From Hydrogenophaga sp. 2FB (GTDB taxonomy: Bacteria; Pseudomonadota; Gammaproteobacteria; Burkholderiales; Burkholderiaceae_C), in the NCBI RefSeq assembly GCF_005503365.1, contig NZ_SCML01000020.1, positions 38,074 to 102,073 of the forward strand: DNA of 64,000 nucleotides. The letters are read 5' to 3'. Made by a program: the position numbers and the translations under genes. Under the pieces are notes generated by a model that saw nothing but the letters and a program-made list of their open reading frames with translations, had not been told where the DNA came from and did no database searches. Below are positions 54,210-62,385 of this stretch, in pieces (positions within the stretch are counted from its first letter, which is position 1; each line of letters opens with the position of its first letter).

Positions 54210-56381
54210 ATGAACACCTTCACCGACCACGCCATGCTGAAGCGTTCCGCCAGCAGCCTGTACGCCTTGTTCCACCCCAGGTCGATCGCCTTCATCGGCG
54301 CGTCGGAGCGCCCGAACACGCCGGCCTCGCGCGGGCTGCGCAACTGCCTTCGCCACGGCTTCGCGGGCGGCCTCTATCCGGTCAACCCCAAGTACCCAGA
54401 ACTGTTCGGCGTGCGCTGCTACGCCTCGCTTGCAGAACTGCCCGAAGTGCCCGAGCTGGTGATGATCGCGCTGAGCGCCGAGATGACCTTGAACGCCGTG
54501 GCCGACTGCAAGGCCGCGGGCGTGCAGACCGTGGTGGTCTGCAGCGCCGGATGGGAAGAGCAGGGCCCCGAAGGCGTCGAGCGCGCGCGGCGGCTGCAAC
54601 AGCTGCTGGCCGACACGCCGATGCGCATGCTTGGGCCGAACTGCCTGGGCGCGGGCAACCCTGCGGTCGGCATGTGCCTGGGCTACAACAGCAGCTTCGA
54701 GTCCATGGCGCACGCGCGCCACGGGCGCGTCGGCCTGGTCACGCAGAGCGGCGCCATGATGGGCGGGCTGCTGCTCAACGGCGAAGACGCGGGCGCAGAC
54801 GTCGGGCTCTATGCCCACGTGGGCAATGCCATGGACATCGGCATGGAGGAGATCGTCGAGCACCTGCTGGACGACCCGAAGATCGATGTGGTGGCGCTCA
54901 TGATCGAAGGTCTGCGCCAGCCGCGGCGTTTCGTCGAAGCGGCGCGGCGCGCCAAAGCCCTCGGCAAGCCCCTGGTGGTGTTCAAGGCCGGCACATCCGA
55001 GCTGGGTCAGCAGGCCGTGATGTCCCACACCGGCGCGCTGGCGGGTTCGGACGAAATCTTCTCCGCCGTGTGCCGCGAGCACGGCGTGCTGCGTGTGCAG
55101 GAGAGCGAGGACCTGCTGCCCTGCGCATCCCTGCTCGCGCACTGGAAGGGCAAACGAACCGTGGGGCAGGGCGGCCTGCTGGTGTTCACGCTCTCGGGCG
55201 GTGCGGCGTCCATCCTCGCGGACGAGTGCGCCCATGCGAACGTGCCGCTGCCCGCCTTGTCGCCGGCGACCTTGGCCAAGCTCGAAGCGATCCTGCCGTC
55301 GTACGTGAAAGCGTCCAACCCGCTCGACGTGGGCGGCGCGGTGTTCAGCGACCCGGAGCTGCCCCGCCACGCCCTGGCCATCGCGCTGGAAGACGAAGCC
55401 GTCGACGCGGTGCTGTGGGTGGGCGTGGGCGCGCCGCGCGACGAGCGCTCCCAGCTCTGGCTGGACCAGGCGCTCGATGTGCTGGGCCAGAGCACCAAGC
55501 CGGGCATGCTGATTCCCGTGTCCGGCTATGTGCAGGAACCGGGTTTCGCGCGCGCCCATGGCCTGGGCATTCCGGTGGCGCGCAGCCTGCGCGCGGCGGC
55601 CAGCCTGATCGGTCAGGCGCGCGCCGCGCAACGCCAGGCCTTGCCCTACGGCGTGGCGGGCGAAGACCTGCCGGACCTGCCCGCGCAGCAAGGCCTGGTG
55701 GACGAGGTGCGCTCCAAGGCATTGCTCAAGGCCTTGGGCATCCGCGTGCCCGAGGCGCGTGTGGTGCGCGGCGTGGCGGAAGTCGCCGTCGCCGCGCAGC
55801 AACTCGCGGGCCCCGTGGTGGTGAAAGGCATGGCGCGCGGCATCGCGCACAAGAGCGAACACGGCCTGGTGGCCCTGAACCTCGGCACGCCGCAAGCCGC
55901 CGAAGCCGCGGCGCAAGCCATGCTGCAGCGCGCCCCCGAGCTGGACTTCCAGGGCTTTCTGGTGGAGCAGATGGCGCCGCGCGGCGTCGAGGTGGTGCTG
56001 GGCATCAAGCGCGATCCGGCCTTTGGCCCGGTGCTGATGTTCGGCCTCGGCGGCATTGCCGTCGAGCTGTACAAGGACGTGGCGTTCGGCGTCTGCCCCT
56101 TGAGCACCGAGCGCGCGAAAGAACTGATCGGCATGACGCGCGCGGCGGCGTTGTTGCGTGGTTTCAGAGGCCAGCCGCCGGCCGACGAAGACGCCCTGGT
56201 CGACGCCATGGTGCGGCTCTCGCGCTTCGCCGCGCACCACGCGGACCGGCTGGCGGAGATGGACATCAACCCTGTTATCGTACTGGCCCAAGGTCAGGGC
56301 GTATTGGCGCTGGACGCCATGATGGCGTGCGATGCGCCACTCCTCAACGGGTCGGGAGACGCTGGCGCACCAAGCACTTGA
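54210..56381 (+). CDS. NDP-forming acyl-CoA synthetase (acetate-CoA ligase family)
   Basis: 723 residues in one chain: a CoA-binding domain (about 20-145; HPRSIAFIGASERP), succinyl-CoA-ligase-like domains with MLGPNCLG and the catalytic His in SHTGALAGSD (about 271), and a C-terminal ATP-grasp domain (about 490-710) with KGMARGIAHKSEHGLV and LAEMDINPVIV. It makes an acyl-CoA from a free acid, ATP and CoA, releasing ADP and phosphate. Feruloyl-CoA synthetase FerA of Sphingobium belongs to this superfamily, so a cinnamate-type acid is one candidate substrate. It is followed by the GntR gene after 9 bases. Confidence 0.9.
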   Translation: MNTFTDHAMLKRSASSLYALFHPRSIAFIGASERPNTPASRGLRNCLRHGFAGGLYPVNPKYPELFGVRCYASLAELPEVPELVMIALSAEMTLNAVADCKAAGVQTVVVCSAGWEEQGPEGVERARRLQQLLADTPMRMLGPNCLGAGNPAVGMCLGYNSSFESMAHARHGRVGLVTQSGAMMGGLLLNGEDAGADVGLYAHVGNAMDIGMEEIVEHLLDDPKIDVVALMIEGLRQPRRFVEAARRAKALGKPLVVFKAGTSELGQQAVMSHTGALAGSDEIFSAVCREHGVLRVQESEDLLPCASLLAHWKGKRTVGQGGLLVFTLSGGAASILADECAHANVPLPALSPATLAKLEAILPSYVKASNPLDVGGAVFSDPELPRHALAIALEDEAVDAVLWVGVGAPRDERSQLWLDQALDVLGQSTKPGMLIPVSGYVQEPGFARAHGLGIPVARSLRAAASLIGQARAAQRQALPYGVAGEDLPDLPAQQGLVDEVRSKALLKALGIRVPEARVVRGVAEVAVAAQQLAGPVVVKGMARGIAHKSEHGLVALNLGTPQAAEAAAQAMLQRAPELDFQGFLVEQMAPRGVEVVLGIKRDPAFGPVLMFGLGGIAVELYKDVAFGVCPLSTERAKELIGMTRAAALLRGFRGQPPADEDALVDAMVRLSRFAAHHADRLAEMDINPVIVLAQGQGVLALDAMMACDAPLLNGSGDAGAPST

Positions 56382-56390
56382 AGGACGAGA

Positions 56391-57116
56391 TTGGGCAAGC
56401 CTATTTACGTTGAGCTGGCGGAAACATTGCAGCAACAGATCGCCTCGGGCCAGTATCCCGTGGGCACCACCTTGCCGCCGGAGATGAGCCTGTGCGAGAT
56501 CCATGGCGTCAGCCGCTTCACCGCGCGCGCGGCGCTGGCGGCGCTGCAGCGGCAGGGCTATGTGACGCGGCGTCCGCGCATCGGCAGCGTGGTGCTGACC
56601 AACAACCCCCAGCGCTCCTACCTCGTGCAGACCGACAGCGCGAGCGATGTGCTGCGCTTCTCGTCCATTTCCGAGCTGCACCACGTCAGCACGGAAGACG
56701 TGGTGGCCGACGCCGCGCTGGCCGCCGACCTGGGCTGCGAGGTCGGCGAACCCTGGATCAAGGTCGCCACCTACCGCGACTCGCCCGAGACCAAGCAGGC
56801 CGCCTCGTGGACCGACTTCTACCTGCGGCCCGAGCACCGCAGCCTGGTGCCGCTGATCGGGCACAAGCGCGGCTCGGTGTGGCAGTTCATGAACGAACTG
56901 CAACAGCGCCCGATCGAGTGCATCGAGCAGACCGTCGAGGCCTGCAAGATCCCCAAGCACGTCGCCGACGTGCTGGGCGTCGCGCCCAAAAGCCCGGCGC
57001 TGCGCGCGATCTACCGCTTGTACAGCGACGGCGATGAAGGCCGCTTCTACGTCGCCATCAGCCTGTACCCCGAAGGCCGGTTCCGCCTGTCGCACACCAT
57101 GCGCCGGGACAAGTAA
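56391..57116 (+). CDS. GntR-family (HutC/UTRA) transcriptional regulator of the locus
   Basis: 241 residues: a winged helix-turn-helix (about 1-70; YVELAETLQQQIASGQYPVG and SRFTARAALAALQRQGYV) and a UTRA effector domain (about 85-235), i.e. the HutC subfamily. HutC-type operators have a GT-N4-AC core, and precisely that core is at all three promoters of this locus. The start is a TTG with AAGGACGAGA upstream; no ATG fits without losing part of the HTH. As last gene of the hydratase operon it would be autoregulated through the operator at 51030-51047. Effector unknown. Confidence 0.9.
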   Translation: MGKPIYVELAETLQQQIASGQYPVGTTLPPEMSLCEIHGVSRFTARAALAALQRQGYVTRRPRIGSVVLTNNPQRSYLVQTDSASDVLRFSSISELHHVSTEDVVADAALAADLGCEVGEPWIKVATYRDSPETKQAASWTDFYLRPEHRSLVPLIGHKRGSVWQFMNELQQRPIECIEQTVEACKIPKHVADVLGVAPKSPALRAIYRLYSDGDEGRFYVAISLYPEGRFRLSHTMRRDK

Positions 57117-57187
57117 GGCGGCCGGCGCCAGCGCCGGTTTGCAAGCGCGCGTGCAGAAAATTCAAAGCCGACGCGCGGCCTGGCGAC

Positions 57188-57193
57188 TACCAT
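57188..57193 (+). promoter_or_regulatory. Candidate -10 box of a near-leaderless glcE mRNA
   Basis: TACCAT is followed by 7 bases and the ATG of glcE. There is no Shine-Dalgarno sequence in between. Separates glcEF from the GntR operon upstream. Confidence 0.35.
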
Positions 57194-57200
57194 CGTCGCC

Positions 57201-58307
57201 ATGTCTCTCACGCCCCACGAGCACCCCGGCGAACTGATCGAGCGGGTCCAGACCGCGGCCGCCGCGCGCACGCCGCTGCGCATCGCGGGCGGGCGCACCA
57301 AATCTTTTTACGGCGAAGCGGTGCAGGGCGACACCTTGTCCACCACCGGCTGGGCCGGCATCGTGAGCTACGAGCCCACCGAGCTCGTGGTCACGGTGCG
57401 CGCGGGCACGCGGCTCGCCGAGCTCGAGGCCGTGCTGGCCGAACGCGGCCAGTGCCTGGCGTTCGAACCGCCGCGCTTTGGCGCCGAAGGCACCGTGGGT
57501 GGCATGGTTGCCGCCGGCCTGTCGGGGCCGGCCCGTGCGAGCGTCGGTTCGGTGCGCGATTTCGTGCTCGGCGCGCGCTTCATCAACGGGCGCGGCGAGC
57601 TGCTCACCTTCGGTGGCCAGGTCATGAAGAACGTGGCCGGCTACGACGTGAGCCGTGTTCTCGCTGGTTCGATGGGCACCTTGGGCGTGATCACCGAGGT
57701 GAGTCTCAAGGTGCTGCCGGTCGCGCCCGCCGAAGCCACGCTGGTGTTTGGTCTGTCGCAGCACGACGCGCTCGAACAACTGCACCGCTGGGGTGGCCAG
57801 CCGCTGCCGATCAACGCCAGCCGTTGGGACGCGCCAGACCGTTTGCATGTGCGGCTGCGCGGGGCCGCCGCAGCGGTCGAGGCGGCTTGCGAGCGCATGG
57901 CGCGCGAAGCCGGCGGCACGCGGCTGGACAACGCGCAGGCCGGCCCCGAGTGGACCGACTGCCGCGACCAGCGCCTGCCGTTTTTCCAAGCACCTTCGGC
58001 TGGGCTGTGCCTGTGGCGCCTGTCGGTGCCGCAGACCGCGCCGGTGCTGGACCTGCCCTGGGCGCCCCTGATCGAATGGCAGGGCGCGCAACGCTGGTTG
58101 TGGGCGCCCGCGAGCGCGGCGGCCGACATCCGCGCGGCGACCGCTGCCGCGCGCGGCCACGCCACGCTGTTTCGCGCGGGGTCCGAAGGCACCATGGGCG
58201 TGCCGTGTTTTGACCGCCTCGGCCCGACCCTCGACACCATCACGCAACGCCTTCGCGCCGAGTTCGACCCCGCAGGCATCTTCAACCCCGGCAAGCCGCT
58301 GGACTGA
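57201..58307 (+). CDS. glcE: Glycolate oxidase FAD-binding subunit
   Basis: 368 residues with the PCMH FAD fold: RIAGGRTKSFYG near residue 30, GGMVAAGLSGPARASVGSVRDFVLG (about 100-125) and MKNVAGYDVSRV (about 142-153). GlcE works with GlcD and GlcF to oxidise glycolate to glyoxylate at the membrane. The gene is 11 bases before glcF. Unusually, glcD is not directly upstream; the 84 bases there are non-coding and the preceding gene is the GntR regulator. The FAD oxidase at 24128-25576 is a possible but distant partner. Confidence 0.92.
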   Translation: MSLTPHEHPGELIERVQTAAAARTPLRIAGGRTKSFYGEAVQGDTLSTTGWAGIVSYEPTELVVTVRAGTRLAELEAVLAERGQCLAFEPPRFGAEGTVGGMVAAGLSGPARASVGSVRDFVLGARFINGRGELLTFGGQVMKNVAGYDVSRVLAGSMGTLGVITEVSLKVLPVAPAEATLVFGLSQHDALEQLHRWGGQPLPINASRWDAPDRLHVRLRGAAAAVEAACERMAREAGGTRLDNAQAGPEWTDCRDQRLPFFQAPSAGLCLWRLSVPQTAPVLDLPWAPLIEWQGAQRWLWAPASAAADIRAATAAARGHATLFRAGSEGTMGVPCFDRLGPTLDTITQRLRAEFDPAGIFNPGKPLD

Positions 58308-58318
58308 GTCTTTGCACC

Positions 58319-59551
58319 ATGCAAACCCAGCTCTTCCCCGAATACCAGCAACGCGCCGACGGCCGCGCGGCCGAGGCCATCCTGCGCAAGTGCGTGCACT
58401 GCGGCTTCTGCACCGCCACCTGCCCCACGTACCAGTTGCTCGGCGACGAACTCGATGGACCGCGTGGCCGCATCTACCTGATGAAGCAGGTGCTCGAAGG
58501 CGCCGAGCCCACGCGCAAGACGCAGCTGCACCTGGACCGCTGCCTCACCTGCCGAAACTGCGAAAGCACCTGCCCGAGCGGCGTGGACTACGGCCATCTG
58601 GTCGACATCGGCCGCCAGATCGTCGACGAAAAAGTGCCGCGCCCGGCCGGTGAAAAAGCGCTGCGCTGGCTGCTCAAGGAAGGCCTGACCTCACCGCTGT
58701 TCGCGCCCGCCATGAAGCTCGGCCAACTGGTGCGGCCCTTGCTGCCCGGTGTGTTGAAAGACAAGGTTCCAGTACCGCGCCCGGCGGGTGCCCTGCCGGT
58801 GCGCACGCACGCGCGCCGCGTGTTGCTGCTCGCGGGTTGCGTGCAGCCCGCGATGATGCCCGGCATCCACAACGCCACTGCGCGCGTGCTCGACGCGGCC
58901 GGCATCCAGAGCGTCGTCGCACCCGCAGCCGGTTGTTGCGGCGCGGTGAAGTTTCACCTGAACGACCAGGATGGCGGCAAGGCCCAGATGCGCGCCAACA
59001 TCGACGCCTGGTGGCCGCTGATCGAAGGCGGCGTCGAAGCGATCGTGATGAACGCTTCGGGCTGTGGCGTGACGGTGAAGGAATACGGCCACATCCTGCA
59101 GGACGACCCGGCCTACGCCGCCAAGGCCGCTCGCGTGAGCGGCCTCACGCGCGACCTGAGCGAACTGCTGCCCGAGCTGGTGCCGGTGTTGCGGCCGTTG
59201 TTGAAGCAGGCGCCCGATGCCGCGCGTGTGATCGCCTTTCACCCGCCGTGCACGCTGCAGCACGGCCAGCAACTCAAGGGCGGCGTGGAGCGGCACCTGG
59301 CCGAACTCGGCTTCACCGTGCAGGTGGCGCAGAACGAAGCGCACCTGTGTTGCGGCTCCGCCGGCACCTACTCGGTGCTCAACCCCGAGATCGCGCACAC
59401 GCTGCGCGACCGCAAGCTCGGCCACCTGGGCGAGCTGCAACCCGCGGTGATCGCGAGCGCCAACATCGGCTGCATCACGCACCTGCAAAGCGGCACCGAC
59501 ACGCCGGTGCGGCACTGGGTCGAGGTGCTGGACGAGGCGTTGGGCGCCTGA
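58319..59551 (+). CDS. glcF: Glycolate oxidase iron-sulfur subunit
   Basis: 410 residues. Two 4Fe-4S motifs, CVHCGFCTATCP (about 22-33) and CLTCRNCESTCP (about 74-85), are followed by two cysteine-rich CCG domains (AAGCCGAVKFH at about 203-213 and LCCGSAGTYS at about 343-352). It passes electrons from the flavin subunits to the quinone pool. Ends 15 bases before the convergent LytTR gene. Confidence 0.94.
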   Translation: MQTQLFPEYQQRADGRAAEAILRKCVHCGFCTATCPTYQLLGDELDGPRGRIYLMKQVLEGAEPTRKTQLHLDRCLTCRNCESTCPSGVDYGHLVDIGRQIVDEKVPRPAGEKALRWLLKEGLTSPLFAPAMKLGQLVRPLLPGVLKDKVPVPRPAGALPVRTHARRVLLLAGCVQPAMMPGIHNATARVLDAAGIQSVVAPAAGCCGAVKFHLNDQDGGKAQMRANIDAWWPLIEGGVEAIVMNASGCGVTVKEYGHILQDDPAYAAKAARVSGLTRDLSELLPELVPVLRPLLKQAPDAARVIAFHPPCTLQHGQQLKGGVERHLAELGFTVQVAQNEAHLCCGSAGTYSVLNPEIAHTLRDRKLGHLGELQPAVIASANIGCITHLQSGTDTPVRHWVEVLDEALGA

Positions 59552-59566
59552 TCCGCAGGGCGTGGA

Positions 59567-60457
59567 TCAGCGCGGTGGCGATGCCGCTGCAACGCGCGCC
59601 CGCTGGCCGATCGCGTCCCGGTAGCGGCGGCTGCAGGGCACGGTGGCGCCGTCGCGCAGGGTCAGGCGCGCATCGCCGCTGTCCAGCGGCGTGATCTCGG
59701 CGATGTGGTCCAGGTTCACCGCGTGGCTGCGGTGCACGCGCACGAAGCGCTCGGGGTCCAGCTGCTGCAGGAACTCGGTGAAGGTGGAGCGCAGCAGGTA
59801 GTCGTGCCCGTTGACGTGCAGGCCCACGTAGTTGCCTTCGGCTTGCAGCCACCCGATGTCGGCGGCGGCCACCAGAAACTCTCGGCGCAGCTTGCGCACC
59901 AGGAAGCGCGTGGGGCGCGGTGCGGGCAGGTGTGCGGCGTCGGCGCCGGGGGCCGGTTCGGGCGCGTCGAGCAGCTTCGCTTCCCCGCCGAGCCGCAGCA
60001 TCAGGAACCGGTAGCTCATCAGGGCCACGACGATCAAGGCGTAGGTGCGCACGTCCTTCAGGTATTCGTAGGCCAGCTGCACGGGCCAGTCACCAAAGTC
60101 GTAGCGCGAGCCGGCGAGGGCATAACCCGCTTTGCGCAAAACCACCATGCCCAGCACATGCAGCGCGCAGAACACCAGGCTGGCGCCCAGGTGCAGCGGC
60201 AGGGCGGTGCGCAGCGCGTCCCAGCGCAGGGGGGCGCGGCGTTCGAAGGCGGCAATGGCCGGGATCAACAGGCCGATGGCGATGGCGCTCGTCGCCTCCA
60301 GGAACGCCGTCTGCAAAACGGGCACGTCGCTGCGTTCCATCCAGCTCACCAGGCTGTTGAAGGCGGCCTGCAGCGCCAGCACGACCACCCAGAATCCGAC
60401 CTCGACCCGGCGACGAACCGCGGGGTAGCGCGCAAACCAGTCCGGTGCATAAGCCAT
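59567..60457 (-). CDS. Membrane-anchored LytTR-type DNA-binding regulator
   Basis: 296 residues: four predicted membrane helices in the first half (about 18-38, 48-68, 82-102, 132-150) and a LytTR DNA-binding domain at the C terminus (about 185-285) with FLVRKLRREFLVAAADIGWLQ, ERFVRVHRSHAVNL and CSRRYRDA. So the sensor and DNA-binding part are in one inner-membrane protein. I use the ATG complementary to 60455-60457 because TAGACT lies 7 bases before it, the leaderless arrangement seen elsewhere; an ATG 21 bases upstream is possible. It is divergent from an acyltransferase gene, a commonly paired target. Confidence 0.85.
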   Translation of the reverse strand: MAYAPDWFARYPAVRRRVEVGFWVVVLALQAAFNSLVSWMERSDVPVLQTAFLEATSAIAIGLLIPAIAAFERRAPLRWDALRTALPLHLGASLVFCALHVLGMVVLRKAGYALAGSRYDFGDWPVQLAYEYLKDVRTYALIVVALMSYRFLMLRLGGEAKLLDAPEPAPGADAAHLPAPRPTRFLVRKLRREFLVAAADIGWLQAEGNYVGLHVNGHDYLLRSTFTEFLQQLDPERFVRVHRSHAVNLDHIAEITPLDSGDARLTLRDGATVPCSRRYRDAIGQRARVAAASPPR

Positions 60458-60608
60458 GGCCGCGAGTCTAGGGCGCATGGGCCCGGGAAATCCATCCCCA
60501 CCACCCGCGACCCGTCACAGCCGGCCCACGAACCGTCCCAAACCGGGCTGCGCGGCCACCGCCGGCCCCAAGAATCGGCGCCTTTCTTTCAACCTGAAGG
60601 GGTTTCCC

Positions 60609-61802
60609 ATGAACCGCCGACACGACATCGATGCCCTGCGCGCGCTGGCTTTTGGCCTGGTCATCCTGTACCACGTGGCCATGGTCTACGTCACCGACTG
60701 GCCCTGGCACATCAAGAGCCCGCACGAGGCGCAATGGCTGCAGTGGCCGATGCGCGCCATCAATCTCTGGCGCATGGACCTGGTGTTCCTGATCTCCGGC
60801 ATGGCCTTCGGCTTCCTGCGCCAGGGCAGTGGGCCCGCGCGCCTGATCGGGCGGCGCAGCTGGCGCCTGCTGCTGCCGCTGGCGTTCGGCATGGCCGTGG
60901 TGGTGCCTTACCAGGTGTACGTGCAGGTGGTCGACAACGGCACCATGGGCCCAGGCTTCGCCGCTTTCCTGGCCCGCTACTACGGTGGAGGCCCCTGGCC
61001 CCGCGACGCTTTCGCGGGCGCGGAATTTGGCGTCACCTGGAACCACCTCTGGTACCTGGTCTACCTGTGGGCGTACACGGCCGTGCTGGCGCTGCTGACA
61101 CCGGTGCTGGACTCGGCCACGGGTCAGCGGCTGCGGCAGGCGTTCACCAGTTTGCGCGGCCCGGCCCTGCTGGTGCTGCCCGTGCTGCCGCTGGCCCTCT
61201 ACACGCTGACCTTGTGGCCGCGCTTCCCGCCCACCCACAACCTGATCCACGACGGCTGGTTGCACGCGGTGTACTTCACCTTGTTCGTCTACGGCTATTG
61301 GGCCGGGGTGGACGCGGGGCTCTGGGCGGCGCTTCGCCGCCTGCGCTGGATCGCGCTGGGGCTGGCCCTGGGCTGGTTCGCGCTGCACGTGGGTCTGCGC
61401 CACATGGCCGCGGGTGGCGACCCGAGCTGGCGCCTGGCCGCGCGGCTCGCGGCGGACGCCTACCTGTGGACCAGCCTGGTAGCAGTGCTGGGCTGGGCGC
61501 ACCACCGGCTCAATCGGACCTGGCCTTGGCTGGCGTGGGCCAACGAATCGGTCTACCCGTGGTACGTGCTGCACCAGACGCTGATCATTGCGCTGGCTGT
61601 GCTGCTGTCGCCCTGGGCGCTGGGTCCGGTGGTGGAACCCTCCGTGCTGCTGCTGGGCACGGTGCTGGGTTGCTGGCTCGTCACCGACGGGCTGGTGCGC
61701 CGCTCGGCGTGGTTGCGGCCCCTGTTCGGCCTCAGGCCGCGAGCGCTGCCTCGATATCGGAAGACAGCTTCTCCGGCGCGTCCTGGGGCGCATAACGTTT
61801 GA
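60609..61802 (+). CDS. Acyltransferase family 3 / OpgC-like membrane protein
   Basis: 397 residues with about ten membrane helices. The N-terminal RRHDIDALRALAFGLVILYHV carries the catalytic-type His of the acyltransferase-3 family, and the typical FLISGMAFGFL element follows at about 65. These proteins transfer acetyl or succinyl groups to exported glycans or lipids; the acceptor here is unknown. The last 71 bases overlap the end of the convergent glutathione peroxidase gene. The divergent LytTR protein is a plausible regulator. Confidence 0.85.
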   Translation: MNRRHDIDALRALAFGLVILYHVAMVYVTDWPWHIKSPHEAQWLQWPMRAINLWRMDLVFLISGMAFGFLRQGSGPARLIGRRSWRLLLPLAFGMAVVVPYQVYVQVVDNGTMGPGFAAFLARYYGGGPWPRDAFAGAEFGVTWNHLWYLVYLWAYTAVLALLTPVLDSATGQRLRQAFTSLRGPALLVLPVLPLALYTLTLWPRFPPTHNLIHDGWLHAVYFTLFVYGYWAGVDAGLWAALRRLRWIALGLALGWFALHVGLRHMAAGGDPSWRLAARLAADAYLWTSLVAVLGWAHHRLNRTWPWLAWANESVYPWYVLHQTLIIALAVLLSPWALGPVVEPSVLLLGTVLGCWLVTDGLVRRSAWLRPLFGLRPRALPRYRKTASPARPGAHNV

Positions 61803-62217
61803 TCACGCGCCCGTCCTTGCCCACCAGGAACTTCGTGAAATTCCATTTGATGGCCTTGCTGCCCAGCAAGCCCGGGGCTTCGGCCGTGAGCCACTGGTAG
61901 AGCGGGTCCGCGTCCGAACCGTTCACGTCGATCTTGGCCATCATCGGGAAGCTCACGCCGTAGTTGAGCTGGCAGAAGCTGGCGATCTCGTCGTTGCCGC
62001 CCGGGTCCTGGCTGCCGAACTGGTTGCAAGGGAAACCCAGCACCACCAGGCCGCGCACGCCATAGGTCTGGTGCAGTTTCTCCAGCCCGCCGAACTGCGG
62101 CGTAAAACCGCAGGCGCTGGCGGTGTTCACGATCAACAGGGGCTTGCCCTCGTACTGCCGCAGCGGCACGGAGCGGCCGTCGATGGTCTGGGCTTCGAAG
62201 TCGTAAATGCTGCTCAT
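61732..62217 (-). CDS. Glutathione peroxidase-family protein (Cys type)
   Basis: 161 residues. The peroxidatic residue is Cys (NTASACGFTPQ, about 36) not selenocysteine. The rest of the catalytic set is present: Gln in FPCNQFGSQDPG and Trp-Asn in IKWNFTKFLV. It reduces hydroperoxides with glutathione or thioredoxin in the cytoplasm. Start at the ATG before SSIYDFEAQ. It overlaps the acyltransferase gene end by 71 bases, so one of the two stops could be misplaced. Confidence 0.92.
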   Translation of the reverse strand: MSSIYDFEAQTIDGRSVPLRQYEGKPLLIVNTASACGFTPQFGGLEKLHQTYGVRGLVVLGFPCNQFGSQDPGGNDEIASFCQLNYGVSFPMMAKIDVNGSDADPLYQWLTAEAPGLLGSKAIKWNFTKFLVGKDGRVIKRYAPQDAPEKLSSDIEAALAA

Positions 62218-62385
62218 GGGTCGGGCTCCTGAAGGTGGTTGCACGGTGGCCATTGTGCGGTGCCCGTCCTGCCCGTGACAAAAGGCCGGACCGACACCGC
62301 AGGCCGGCGGTGGGGCATCTTTCGCGCCGAGCGCCAATGCGGGCATACTGACCCGCAACATTTCATAACAGTTGAGGGGCTGGGT

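Noticed and set aside
50983..57095. Two open frames of over 1000 codons antisense to the hydratase-ligase operon
   Set aside because: They mirror five recognised genes, have atypical composition and no start signals.
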